From the NCBI GenBank assembly GCA_910585375.1, contig CAJUCZ010000001.1, positions 1-64,000 on the forward strand: a DNA stretch of 64,000 nucleotides, given 5' to 3'. The number at the start of each line of letters is the position of its first letter. The first letter of the stretch is position 1. The notes below the pieces were generated by a model, which was not told the DNA's origin, did not search any database, and saw only the letters and a list, made by a program, of their open reading frames with translations. The DNA is from an uncultured Alphaproteobacteria bacterium. GTDB lineage: Bacteria; Pseudomonadota; Alphaproteobacteria; RF32; CAG-239. Positions 41,696 through 50,650 of the stretch are shown piece by piece. The position numbers were made by a program, and so were the translations under genes.

Positions 41696-44611
41696 ATGAA
41701 GATAAGCAATTTTGGAGAATATATCAGTTCGCTGGCAGGATTGTACAATAAGCAAGATTGGCAGAATGCATTTTTTTATATGCGGGATATTTTGCCGGAA
41801 GACAGATCCAGAGCTTCCGAGAGTGCTGCTTTGCAAAAAGAAGCAAGGTTGGTTAAGGCAAGGATTTTGCAACTGTGCGAAGAGCTTAAAAAAGCCAAAG
41901 ATAAAAAGGCCCTCAGTTTGCAGATTAAGATTGAGAAGGAAAAACGGGCGAAGTTGCTTTTGCAAGCGGCTAAAGTTGCAAAAACAGCTAAATTCTTACA
42001 TTTGAATAATGAGGCAAAGGCTTGTATTTGCAGTTCTTATTTGATGCAGAAGTTTTTGTTGAACGAAATTGGCAGGCGGCAGCTATTTGTGCAAAACAGG
42101 CTGTCAAACGGTATGACCGAGTTAAATATCGAAGCGTTTAAGAATTCTGATTTTTATCAGCAGGCGGTGCATGTGTGCGATTATGTTACGGTTTATATTT
42201 TGCAAAATCCGACCAAAGTTGATTCTCCGGGGTTTTTTAAGACATTGCTGCCGTCCGGCGCCGGCTGGCCGGAAGTGGTGGGGAAGGCAGAGGCGTATTT
42301 TGCAGAACAACGGCAAAGAGAAGCCAGAGATCCGGCAAAGCAGGATAACATCAGAGCCAGCCGCGAGGGTGTGGAAGTTGTCAAAACTTATCCCGAGAGC
42401 GGATTGCAAGCCGTGCGTCTTTTAACCAAAGAAGCTCTTGATTATGAAGGCAAAGAAATGGGCCACTGCATTGGCGGCGGCAGTTATGACAAATATTTGG
42501 AAGACGGCAGCAGGCAGTATTATTCCATTCGTGAACTTTCTGCCGGCGGAGAGTGGAAGCCGCATGTGACTTTTGAGTGCGAAAAAGATAAAATTCGGCA
42601 ATGCAAAGGCAAAAACAATACAGCTGTCATCGGACGCTATCTGAAAGAGGCGCGGGATTTTGCCGCTCAGATTATCGGCCGACATAAGCTTTCTTCTGTT
42701 AAAAAAGACAAGCTCGGGGACTGGAAAAATCTCGGATATACGTCTGACAGGGCCGGAAATATTTGGGATTTGCATGGCAAAGAAGAAATTATTGGCGCTG
42801 AGTTTTCGTCTTTGTATGTTGAATGCGAGGATTTAGCCAAGTGGCCGATTTTAAAGAATGTAAAAGCCGAATCATTGGGGTTGAACGGTGTAGCAGATCA
42901 AAAAGTTTGGGACAAAGTCTGTGCGTTTTCTGATATTAATGTGTTGAGTCTAAGCGGGGTGCAGATTGTCGGCGAAACGGAGATTGATTTGCTCAGAAAA
43001 CGGGAGGCTTCTTCGTATCAGGAGGTCATTTTGCCGGGGACGCTTTTGAAGCATGTCCGATCTTTTGAGGGGTGTCGGATCGGCAATTTGAGAATAGTCG
43101 GCAAAGTGGATGAAGCCGGCTTGGCTAAGCTTAACAAGGCATTGGGTGTTAATAAAATATATTTTGAACGTGTTGAGTTTGAAAATGTCAGAAAAGTTGA
43201 TTTGTCTAATTGTTTATTGTTGCCGGAAGGTGAACAGACTGACTGTGTAAACGCTGAAGATGACGTAATTTGGAAGATTAATTTTGCTATTGATGCCGAA
43301 TTAAAAAAGTGCGGGCGTGTCGTAATGGAAGAAATTCCTGCGTTTTCTTTTGAATTTGCGGAAGGAAAAGATATTAATGTTGAGGAATGGCTGTTTCCGC
43401 AAAATGTAACGGCGTTGGATTTTGTAAATTTAACGGGTGCGGTTGCCAGAACTTTAAAACCGGAACGTTATACTCAGCTTAAGCATTTGGTGATGACGTT
43501 TTATCCCAGTACCGGTTTTTATGTCAATCCGATTGACAACGGTTTGGATTGGAAAGAGTTGCCGGTATTGCGGAATATTGAAGAATTGAAAATTGCAAAT
43601 TTCCGTCCTAAGTGCGGCGAATATGCCGATTTTACCGTTTTTCCGCGGTTGCGCCGGTTAGATTTGAATTCCGTTGATTTTAGCAATGTTGAGAAAGTTA
43701 ATTTAAATAATCCCAATCTGGAACAGCTGGATTTGAGCAATTCAAGGTTAGGCGGCGGCAGGGAATTGGATTTGAGCAACCTTCACAAATTGAAAGTTTT
43801 TAATGTTTCATTTTTGCAGATGGACGGCATAGAAAAATTCAAACTGCCGGATAATCTGGAAAGTATTTGCATTATGCATAACAAGGATTTCTACAGGGTG
43901 ATGGATTTCCACAACTGTCAGCGTATGAAAAAGCTGTCTTTGGCTTTGTCAATTGATATCGGCAATAGGAAGCTTGAGGATATTCTGCCGCCGAATTTGG
44001 AAGAATTGTATTGCAACCAGTTGATGTTGAATAATGCGGAAACGCTGGATTTATCGCGTTTTGATAAATTAAGCACTATTGATATAATGACACTGAAAGC
44101 GGATAATCTGAAAAGAATCAGCCTTCCGAGCAGTTGCGAAAGGCTGGTCACAACAATGATGGAAGCGCCCGAATTGCAAGAATGGCATTTGGCGGAATGT
44201 GGGAAATTACACGATCTGGAACTGGTGGGTGGAAATATCGGAAAAGTTACAGAATTAAAACTGCCTGCTTCTTTGCGGAATTTAAATTTGGGCGGGTTGA
44301 AAATGCCGGAACTGAAAACGCTTGATCTGAGCCGTTGCCACACGATGGGACGGCTGACGCTGCACGCTTTCAGTGCGCCGAAGCTGGAGCAGGTGTGCAT
44401 GCCTGAATGTATTGAAAACGTGACGTGGATGAGGTATAAGTTTCCGGCGCGGGCAAAGATAAGTGTGGCGCCCAATGCGGATGAAGAATTTTGTGAAAAG
44501 TTGAAAGAAGCAATGCCCGAAGGACAGCCCTTGTTGGTGCGGGGTGATGAAGAACATGTGAATTCTACGGCTGTATTGGCAGTTTGCCGGCACAGGGGCA
44601 GGGCATTATAA
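41696..44611 (+). CDS. Large PcfJ-like / leucine-rich-repeat protein, copy 2
   Basis: A 971-residue paralogue of the preceding gene with the same plan: N-terminal about 190 residues with a coiled stretch, PcfJ-like core at about 198-325 (His257-Cys258 at the same position), then a longer LRR region of about 630 residues (LRRLDLNSV, LEQLDLSNS, LKTLDLSRC). Its core DNA is nearly identical to copy 1 over about 200 bp, while both flanks have diverged. This indicates recent gene conversion or strong selection on the core. It is probably cotranscribed with copy 1. Function unknown. Confidence 0.75.
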   Translation: MKISNFGEYISSLAGLYNKQDWQNAFFYMRDILPEDRSRASESAALQKEARLVKARILQLCEELKKAKDKKALSLQIKIEKEKRAKLLLQAAKVAKTAKFLHLNNEAKACICSSYLMQKFLLNEIGRRQLFVQNRLSNGMTELNIEAFKNSDFYQQAVHVCDYVTVYILQNPTKVDSPGFFKTLLPSGAGWPEVVGKAEAYFAEQRQREARDPAKQDNIRASREGVEVVKTYPESGLQAVRLLTKEALDYEGKEMGHCIGGGSYDKYLEDGSRQYYSIRELSAGGEWKPHVTFECEKDKIRQCKGKNNTAVIGRYLKEARDFAAQIIGRHKLSSVKKDKLGDWKNLGYTSDRAGNIWDLHGKEEIIGAEFSSLYVECEDLAKWPILKNVKAESLGLNGVADQKVWDKVCAFSDINVLSLSGVQIVGETEIDLLRKREASSYQEVILPGTLLKHVRSFEGCRIGNLRIVGKVDEAGLAKLNKALGVNKIYFERVEFENVRKVDLSNCLLLPEGEQTDCVNAEDDVIWKINFAIDAELKKCGRVVMEEIPAFSFEFAEGKDINVEEWLFPQNVTALDFVNLTGAVARTLKPERYTQLKHLVMTFYPSTGFYVNPIDNGLDWKELPVLRNIEELKIANFRPKCGEYADFTVFPRLRRLDLNSVDFSNVEKVNLNNPNLEQLDLSNSRLGGGRELDLSNLHKLKVFNVSFLQMDGIEKFKLPDNLESICIMHNKDFYRVMDFHNCQRMKKLSLALSIDIGNRKLEDILPPNLEELYCNQLMLNNAETLDLSRFDKLSTIDIMTLKADNLKRISLPSSCERLVTTMMEAPELQEWHLAECGKLHDLELVGGNIGKVTELKLPASLRNLNLGGLKMPELKTLDLSRCHTMGRLTLHAFSAPKLEQVCMPECIENVTWMRYKFPARAKISVAPNADEEFCEKLKEAMPEGQPLLVRGDEEHVNSTAVLAVCRHRGRAL

Positions 44612-44674
44612 AGAGTTTGGAAAAATTATTATGATGATTATTGAGAAAAAAGATATTGTTAAACTCTAAAAATA

Positions 44675-45274
44675 ATGATTATGGACAACAGAATTGTTAA
44701 AATGGCGCTTGAGAGACTCACTGATTGGGGGCTTAACAGAGAAGAATTTGCGGAATTGCTGAAAAAGCTGATTGCCGCAAACGGTTTTACTGTGGCAGAT
44801 TTGTTTGGCGAGACTGTTTCGGAGGAAGCAAAAACGGAACAAGCCGCAACCGCAAAGGCAAGGCCTGTTACTCTGGCCCGGCCGTATGGTCCGAAGCTCA
44901 GATATCCGGTGGTTTATAAAAACAGCGGGATCAGTGAGTATGCGGTTGAGAATGATGTTTTAACCGGCATTGTTTTTCAACGTTCCAACGGCAGACGTTT
45001 TATCTGGAGAGCGAAGCTGGACATGGTTCGGCGGTCGAAGAAAGAGGCCATGGCTTATGCGGCTTCTTTGCCTTTGGTGCTTGGCAAAAAATGGCGGATT
45101 CCGGATGACGAACACTGTCGGATTGTGGCAAAAAACGGACAGTCTGTTATTAATGAGTTTTTGTCTTCGGTTGGTGCCGATACCATTCCGTGCAAGGCTA
45201 TTCTGACTGACGTGACAAACCATCCTAATCCTCCGCGCGACTGGTTCTGTGCTTATATTGCCGAATTGGACTGA
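44675..45274 (+). CDS. Protein of unknown function (199 residues)
   Basis: Starts near ATG 44675 (second ATG at 44681); no clear ribosome-binding site is visible. The N-terminal 45 residues are helical (ALERLTDWGLNREEFAELLKKL). An Ala/Lys linker leads to a domain with GIVFQRSNGRRFIWRAK, LPLVLGKKWRIPDDEHCRIV and NPPRDWFCAYIAELD. The WRIPDDEHC part recalls the WRLPT element of DUF1566-like domains, but this is only a resemblance. A 7-bp inverted repeat (AGAGTTT/AAACTCT, 44612-44667) lies upstream. It may belong functionally with the LRR pair. Confidence 0.6.
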   Translation: MIMDNRIVKMALERLTDWGLNREEFAELLKKLIAANGFTVADLFGETVSEEAKTEQAATAKARPVTLARPYGPKLRYPVVYKNSGISEYAVENDVLTGIVFQRSNGRRFIWRAKLDMVRRSKKEAMAYAASLPLVLGKKWRIPDDEHCRIVAKNGQSVINEFLSSVGADTIPCKAILTDVTNHPNPPRDWFCAYIAELD

Positions 45275-45289
45275 GCGTTTATCTTTTTT

Positions 45290-45322
45290 AATTCCCTGAT
45301 GTATGTCAGGGAATTTTTTTTT
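45290..45322 (+). terminator. Strong terminator
   Basis: AATTCCCTGA-TGTATG-TCAGGGAATT, a 10-bp perfect stem, then T8. Confidence 0.92.
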
Positions 45323-45398
45323 ATGCCTTATTAGTAAATAATTTAAAGTTTAAGACTAAATTATAAGGATAATGAATTGATTTTAAAAAGGAGTGATG

Positions 45399-46616
45399 AT
45401 GGAAAGTCTGGCAGAGGTGTTGCGCCATTACGGGATTGCCGGTAAGGTCACGGCTGTTCATGAGGGGCCGTTGGTAAAGCAGATTCAGTTTCTGCCGGAA
45501 GCGGGGACAAAGTTGAAGGCAATATCGGCCGTGCTGCCGGATATTGCCCGAGAGCTGAAAGTTTCTTCTTTGCGGGTTGAGCCGGTGGAAGGAGCCGATA
45601 CGCTGGGTTTTGAAATTCCGGCGGATGAGTTTAAGACGGTTGATTTTGCGGCTTTGTTGGCCAGTCCTGATTTTGAAAATGCCAAAGGCGCGCTGCCGCT
45701 GTGTCTGGGGGTGGACATTACCGGCCGGCCGGTGATTGCCGATTTGGCAAAAATGCCGCATTTGCTGATTGGCGGAACAACGGGTTCAGGAAAGTCAGTC
45801 GGGTTGAATACTTTTATTTTATCGCTGATTGCCAAAAAGCTGCCGTCAATGCTCAAACTGGTTCTGATTGATCCGAAGCGGATTGAATTTGCTGTTTACA
45901 ATAATCAAAAATATATGTATTGTCCGGTGGTGACTGATAATGCCGAGGCGGCCGCGGTATTGGCGCAGCTGGTGACGGAAATGGAACACCGCTATGATGA
46001 GTTGGCTGCCAATATGGTGAAGAATATTGCCGAATATAACGAACGCGGCGGCAAGATGCCTTATATTGTTTGCGTGATTGACGAGTTTGCCGATTTGATG
46101 GCTGCGGACAAGAGTGTCGGGTTGTCGGTACAACGGTTGGCGCAAAAAGCCAGAGCCTGCGGGATTCATCTGATTTTAGCAACGCAGCGGCCGTCGGTTG
46201 ATGTGGTTACCGGCGTTTTGAAGGCGAATTTTCCGACCAGACTGGCTTATAAAGTTGCTGGTGCTGCGGATTCCCGCACCATTCTGGATACCGGCGGCGC
46301 CGAAGATCTTATCGGCCGCGGCGATGCCTTATTTTTGAGTGCAGACGGCAATTTGAGACGAGTGCACGGCGCATATCTGCCGGATAAAGAAATTGCCGCG
46401 GTGCTGGAGCCTTTTCGGGCTGAAGTCAAGCCGCTGAAGCTTGCCGTGCAGGAGAAAGAAGAGGCAATGCCGGCGGCAGGAAAAAGCAAGCCCGGATTTT
46501 GGCGCGGGGTGTTGGATTTCTGGTCGTCTTTGCGGCAAAGAGAGAAGAAAACAATTATTGCCGGTTTGGCGTATGTGGTCAATTTGTTTATCGGAAGTGT
46601 TAAGAAAAAGAAGTAA
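45399..46616 (+). CDS. Minimal FtsK/SpoIIIE-type DNA translocase
   Basis: A 405-residue ATPase with an FtsK alpha-like region (VHEGPLVKQIQFLP, then TLGFEIP). The RecA-like motor follows: Walker A GGTTGSGKS at 125-133, Walker B VCVIDEFADLM, ILATQRPSVDVVTGVLKANF and AGAADSRTILD. Unlike housekeeping FtsK it has no N-terminal four-helix membrane domain. It also has no C-terminal gamma winged helix; instead a charged linker and a weak hydrophobic segment (IIAGLAYVVNLFIG) end the protein. AAGGAG is 5 nt before ATG 45399. It may move DNA in a special setting, or be a short paralogue of the division translocase. Confidence 0.85.
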   Translation: MESLAEVLRHYGIAGKVTAVHEGPLVKQIQFLPEAGTKLKAISAVLPDIARELKVSSLRVEPVEGADTLGFEIPADEFKTVDFAALLASPDFENAKGALPLCLGVDITGRPVIADLAKMPHLLIGGTTGSGKSVGLNTFILSLIAKKLPSMLKLVLIDPKRIEFAVYNNQKYMYCPVVTDNAEAAAVLAQLVTEMEHRYDELAANMVKNIAEYNERGGKMPYIVCVIDEFADLMAADKSVGLSVQRLAQKARACGIHLILATQRPSVDVVTGVLKANFPTRLAYKVAGAADSRTILDTGGAEDLIGRGDALFLSADGNLRRVHGAYLPDKEIAAVLEPFRAEVKPLKLAVQEKEEAMPAAGKSKPGFWRGVLDFWSSLRQREKKTIIAGLAYVVNLFIGSVKKKK

Positions 46617-46625
46617 GGGACTGAA

Positions 46626-48887
46626 ATGAAGAAAGAACTTCTGGCTCCGGCCGGTGATATAGAGGCGGGATACGCTGCTCTTTATTATGGTGCCGATGCG
46701 GTTTATCTGGGATTGCAACAGTTTTCGGCGCGTGCGACCGCTGCCAATTTTAATGAAGAAAATCTACGGGATTTTGTCGGTTATGCGCATCATCTGGGGC
46801 GTAAGGTTTTTGCAGCTGTCAATACGCTGGTTCAGGAAAAGGAATTGCCCGATTTGCTGAAGACTTTGGATATTTGTTCGCGCTGCAACGTGGATGCCGT
46901 GATTATTCAGGATTTGGGAACGGCGCGGATTGTGCGGGAGCAGTATCCGGAGCTGGAGATGCATGCCAGCACGCAGATGGCCGTTCATAACAAAGAAGGA
47001 GCCTTGGCTTTGCAGAAGCTGGGCTTTTCACGCGTGGTGGTAGCGCGGGAGCTTTCATTGTCCGAGATTAAAGAGATTGCCGCCATTCCCGGTTTGGAAA
47101 CCGAGGCTTTTATTCACGGTGCCTTATGTTATTCTTACAGCGGTTTGTGTTTGTTTTCTTCCATGGAGAGCGGCAAAAGCGCCAACCGCGGCAAATGTCT
47201 GTATCCGTGCAGGGCGTTGTTTGACGGAGAAAGCGGCGAGAAGCATTATTTTTCGATGAAGGACATGGCTTTGCGGGAAGACGTGTTGAAAATGCCGGTG
47301 ACTTCTTTGAAGATTGAAGGACGCAAGAAGACGGCTTTATATGTTGCCGCCGTAACGGATTATTACCGGAATATTCTTGACGGCAAGGGGGCTGCGGAAC
47401 AAAAAGAGGAAAACATCAGACAGATTTTTTCGCGGCCGTGGTGCAAGTTTCATTTTAACGGTAAAAGCAAGGACGTGATTGATCGGGATTACGTCGGTCA
47501 CAGGGGGCTTTTTATCGGCAAAATCAGTTCTGTGCAGAATGGTCGGATGTTGTTGACGCCGGTTCACGGCATTGCCCGTTTTGACGGGATTCAGATTGAT
47601 GTTCCGGGGGAGGAGAAGCCTTTTGGTTTTTCTTTGCAAAATCTGCGTGTTAACGGCAAAAACGTGTTTGAGGCGGAGGCCGGGCAGGTGGTTGAAATTA
47701 TTCTGCCTGCCAAAGTGCCGGTCTTAAAGAAAGGTTATGCGGTTTATTTGGCGTCGGCAACAGCGGTTAAGGGTGCTTATCCTTATGAAAAGCCGAAAGC
47801 CGGCAAATTTAAACCGCGGTATCCGCTGCAGGTTTCTGTGGCAGTGCGGAAAAATAAGGTTATGGCCGGCGCCAATGGTTTTGCGGCGGAAGTTTCAGGT
47901 GAATTTTTGCCGGCCGAACAACCCGAGAAAACAGCCGCAGCCATTGAAAAAGCTTTTGGCAAAACCGGGGACACGTTTTTTGAACTTGCCGGACTGGTTA
48001 TGGACAATCCGGACGGGCTTTTTGTGCCGGTATCGCTGCTTAATGATTTGCGCCGTTTGCTGTATGCCAAGATTGTTCTGCCGGAAAAGCGCGGAATATT
48101 GCCGGCAATGGAGAGCAGGATTTTGCCGCGTTTGGTGAAGAAGATTGTCAAAACCGATGCGCCGGAAAATATTGTTTTGCTGAATTTGGCAGATGTTGAT
48201 GAGATTATTGTTCTTCTGTCGCCTGATTTTAATATTTCTGTTTTGAAAAATCTTCCAAAAAATAAAGTGCGTCTGGCACTGCCGGCAGTCTGCCGCCGGC
48301 CGAAGCAGTTTGAACCGCTGATTGCCAAGCTTTTGGGGCAGGGGTATAAAAAATGGGAAATAGGCAATTATTGGGGATTGCAGGTTTTGCCGCGCAATGG
48401 TATTGATTTGAGTTTTGACGCTTCATTATATATGATGAACACGCAAGCTGTTCAGGAGGCAAAATCAGTCGGTGCCGGCCGAGTGACACTGGCGTTGGAA
48501 GATACACCGGCCAACTGGCAGAATGTGGCGTTATCAGCGGCGCTGCCGGTGGTTCTGGTTATTTATCAGGATGTGCCGTTATTTACCAGCGCGGCTTGTA
48601 TCAGAAGCAATGACTGCAAAAATTGTGTGCGCGGTGAAAAACGTATTGAGATGTTGCGTAACGGCGAGAAATATACGGCCTTGTCAAAAGACTGCCAGAT
48701 TATGATGTTTGCCGAAAAGCCGTTTTGTGTCGCGGCGGAGGCTTCGTCCGTCAGGGCCGATTTTCTGCGGGCCGACTTTTGTTATAAAAAATATTCGCCC
48801 GAGCAGGTTAAAGCGATATGGAATAAGGTTATGAAAGGGCAGGACGTACCTTTGTGCCGCAAGGGAAACACCGGCCGCCGGATTTAG
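46626..48887 (+). CDS. Peptidase U32-family protein with DUF3656 (RlhA/YhbU type)
   Basis: A 753-residue protein. The U32 core is MKKELLAPAGDIEAGYAALYYGADAVYLGL, MHASTQMAVHN and FIHGALCYSYSGLCLFSS...RGKCLYPC, whose cysteines likely bind an iron-sulfur cluster. The long C-terminal part fits the DUF3656-containing subgroup, including RlhA, which hydroxylates a cytidine in 23S rRNA. Other U32 proteins modify tRNA or take part in ubiquinone hydroxylation. A late CIRSNDCKNC group (residues about 659-668) adds more cysteines. RNA modification is most probable; proteolysis unlikely. 9 bp after the FtsK-like gene. Confidence 0.82.
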   Translation: MKKELLAPAGDIEAGYAALYYGADAVYLGLQQFSARATAANFNEENLRDFVGYAHHLGRKVFAAVNTLVQEKELPDLLKTLDICSRCNVDAVIIQDLGTARIVREQYPELEMHASTQMAVHNKEGALALQKLGFSRVVVARELSLSEIKEIAAIPGLETEAFIHGALCYSYSGLCLFSSMESGKSANRGKCLYPCRALFDGESGEKHYFSMKDMALREDVLKMPVTSLKIEGRKKTALYVAAVTDYYRNILDGKGAAEQKEENIRQIFSRPWCKFHFNGKSKDVIDRDYVGHRGLFIGKISSVQNGRMLLTPVHGIARFDGIQIDVPGEEKPFGFSLQNLRVNGKNVFEAEAGQVVEIILPAKVPVLKKGYAVYLASATAVKGAYPYEKPKAGKFKPRYPLQVSVAVRKNKVMAGANGFAAEVSGEFLPAEQPEKTAAAIEKAFGKTGDTFFELAGLVMDNPDGLFVPVSLLNDLRRLLYAKIVLPEKRGILPAMESRILPRLVKKIVKTDAPENIVLLNLADVDEIIVLLSPDFNISVLKNLPKNKVRLALPAVCRRPKQFEPLIAKLLGQGYKKWEIGNYWGLQVLPRNGIDLSFDASLYMMNTQAVQEAKSVGAGRVTLALEDTPANWQNVALSAALPVVLVIYQDVPLFTSAACIRSNDCKNCVRGEKRIEMLRNGEKYTALSKDCQIMMFAEKPFCVAAEASSVRADFLRADFCYKKYSPEQVKAIWNKVMKGQDVPLCRKGNTGRRI

Positions 48888-48934
48888 AAAATTGCGCTGC
48901 TTTTGAGGCAGTGCGATTTTTTTTATAAATTTTT

Positions 48935-48960
48935 TGAACTTTGGGAAAGGTGTTTTCGTT
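48935..48960 (+). promoter_or_regulatory. ECF-type promoter of the sigma-factor operon
   Basis: TGAAC (48935-48939), 17 nt, CGTT (48957-48960): the GAAC/CGTT pattern of many extracytoplasmic-function sigma factors, 23 bp before the first start. Suggests the sigma factor encoded in the operon drives its own transcription. Confidence 0.6.
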
Positions 48961-48983
48961 ATACCTTATGTAAGGAGGAAAAA

Positions 48984-49241
48984 ATGGACGAGATTTCTAA
49001 ACTGCTGAAAGAAGCCAAGCCGCTTTATTTTGCCAGAAAAAAGCGAAACAACCGGATTAAGGCATTGGCGGCAATGCTGGCTCTGGTATTTATGGCCGGT
49101 CATTTGTATCCGCAAAAATATATTTATGTCGAGTATAACTTCGATAATCTGGGAAGCGAGATATATCTGACGGAGAACGGATCGGTGATTGAGGATTTGG
49201 GGTTGCCGACTGATGAGTTTGGCTTGTTGATGGTCGGGTAA
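48984..49241 (+). CDS. Small single-TM protein preceding an ECF sigma gene (possible anti-sigma)
   Basis: An 85-residue protein. A charged cytoplasmic N-terminus (MDEISKLLKEAKPLYFARKK) is followed by one membrane segment at about residues 34-50 and a 35-residue acidic outer tail. AAGGAGG precedes ATG 48984, and the sigma gene begins 5 bp after the stop. Position and topology fit a reduced anti-sigma factor or regulator, but no anti-sigma domain is recognised. Confidence 0.65.
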   Translation: MDEISKLLKEAKPLYFARKKRNNRIKALAAMLALVFMAGHLYPQKYIYVEYNFDNLGSEIYLTENGSVIEDLGLPTDEFGLLMVG

Positions 49242-49246
49242 CGTAC

Positions 49247-49744
49247 ATGAAGCAGATTATTCTTGAAAACCGCAACCGAGTTAAAGCGATTATCCGCAGG
49301 CTGACCGGCTCGAATAATGAAGATCTGGAGCAGGAAGTTTATATTAAAACCTGGCAGAATCTTGACAAGTATCAAGAGCAGGGGAAGTTTGCGCAGTGGA
49401 TTTCCATGCTGACGGCCAATGTTTGCCGCGACTATTTCAAGTCAAAGCAATATCGGCAAAATGCAACACAAAGCGGAGATGACGAAGTTTTGGAAAGCTG
49501 CTGTGCCGAAGCGGCGCCGCAGGAAGAACTTGTTGATGCCCAAACTCGGCAGAAGCTGATTTTGAAAGCGGTTGATGCCCTGCCGAGAAAGCTCCGTCAG
49601 ACGGTTGTCTGGTTTGAGTTTGAAGAGCTCAGTTATGAGCAGATTGCCAAAAAGACCGGCGAACCGGTCGGAACAATCAAGTCCAGACTTTTTAATGCCC
49701 GAAAAATTCTTGGTGAAAAATTGAAATTTTTAAAAGGAGAATAA
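49247..49744 (+). CDS. ECF-family RNA polymerase sigma factor
   Basis: A 165-residue sigma with only regions 2 and 4. Region 2 is LTGSNNEDLEQEVYIKTWQNL and the FAQWISMLTANVCRDYFKSK helix (-10 recognition). Region 4 is ALPRKLRQTVVWFEFEELSYEQIAKKTGEPVGTIKSRLFNARK (positions about 105-150), the -35-binding helix-turn-helix. It probably responds to envelope stress, since the neighbours are exported proteins and the upstream site fits autoregulation. Confidence 0.92.
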   Translation: MKQIILENRNRVKAIIRRLTGSNNEDLEQEVYIKTWQNLDKYQEQGKFAQWISMLTANVCRDYFKSKQYRQNATQSGDDEVLESCCAEAAPQEELVDAQTRQKLILKAVDALPRKLRQTVVWFEFEELSYEQIAKKTGEPVGTIKSRLFNARKILGEKLKFLKGE

Positions 49745-49746
49745 GT

Positions 49747-50241
49747 ATGAGAAAATGGTTTTATTCCGTATGCGCTGCAGCAATGATGCTGGGGATTACT
49801 GAGGTATGTGCTCAAGAGAACAGACCGATGCCGCCGGCGCAAGGTTTGCGTCACGAACAGAGAATGGAGCAGATGGAAAACAAGCTGGCTCAGGAGCTGG
49901 GGCTGACGGCAGAACAGCAGGTTCAGGCCAAGAAAATTCATCAGGAAGGGCGTAAGATGGTAAAGCCGCTGATGGATGAGATGAAAGATATCCGCAAGAA
50001 GATGGATGAGCTGCGACAGGAAAATATGAAAGAGTTTGAAGCCATTTTAACGCCGGATCAAAAAGCAAAGTTTGAGAAGATTAAGGCCGAGCGTCATGAG
50101 AAATGGAAGCAAATGAAAGATCGGATGAGAAAAGGCAAAAAGATGCATAAAGGGCCGCGGCCTCATCCTGGCCATACAGGAGATTTTCCGCCGCCTCCGC
50201 CGGCTCCTGACGACATGCCTTTGCCGCCGTTTGAAGATTGA
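49747..50241 (+). CDS. Spy/CpxP-like LTxxQ periplasmic protein
   Basis: A 164-residue exported protein: signal peptide with cleavage after A22 (VCA-QEN). A long helical domain follows with two LTxxQ motifs at 53-57 (LTAEQ) and 101-105 (LTPDQ), the mark of the Spy/CpxP chaperone or metal-sensor family. The tail is Lys/His then Pro-rich (PPPPPAPDD). Two bases after the sigma gene, so very likely cotranscribed and part of an envelope-stress response. Confidence 0.88.
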   Translation: MRKWFYSVCAAAMMLGITEVCAQENRPMPPAQGLRHEQRMEQMENKLAQELGLTAEQQVQAKKIHQEGRKMVKPLMDEMKDIRKKMDELRQENMKEFEAILTPDQKAKFEKIKAERHEKWKQMKDRMRKGKKMHKGPRPHPGHTGDFPPPPPAPDDMPLPPFED

Positions 50242-50266
50242 TGACCGGACAGAAAGAAGATAAGCA

Positions 50267-50644
50267 ATGAAAAAGTTTTTGATTGTTTTTATGGCAACGG
50301 TTTTGGCTGCGTCAAATGCCAATGCCTGGTGGGGACATTGGGGGAGCGGACATCATCGTCCGCGCCCTCCGGTGACGGAGAGGCATCACCGGCCGGTTCA
50401 TGTGGTGCATAATTATCATCATGACCGTTTGGACGGTTTTTTTGCCGGACTGGTGGGATCTGCAATCGGCAGTTATATGGTGACCGGTACTTATCCGCAA
50501 CCGCTTTATAATACCGTACCGGTCAAGGACACACAGTGTTTTTTGCTGGTTTCCCAAAAAACGAACAAGGCCGTAAAACGTTGTGTTGAGGTTACGGACA
50601 GCCTTAATCAGGATGATGTTTATAAGGTTTTGTTTCTCGATTAG
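50267..50644 (+). CDS. Exported His-rich protein
   Basis: A 125-residue protein with a signal peptide ending NANA-WW (cleavage after A20). A His/Arg/Pro-rich stretch follows (WGHWGSGHHRPRPP, RHHRPVHVVHNYHHDR), then a Gly-rich hydrophobic patch that could be inserted in a membrane (FFAGLVGSAIGSYMV), and a soluble end with two Cys. Histidines could bind metal. Last gene of the ECF operon. No family recognised. Confidence 0.72.
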   Translation: MKKFLIVFMATVLAASNANAWWGHWGSGHHRPRPPVTERHHRPVHVVHNYHHDRLDGFFAGLVGSAIGSYMVTGTYPQPLYNTVPVKDTQCFLLVSQKTNKAVKRCVEVTDSLNQDDVYKVLFLD

Positions 50645-50650
50645 TCCACA

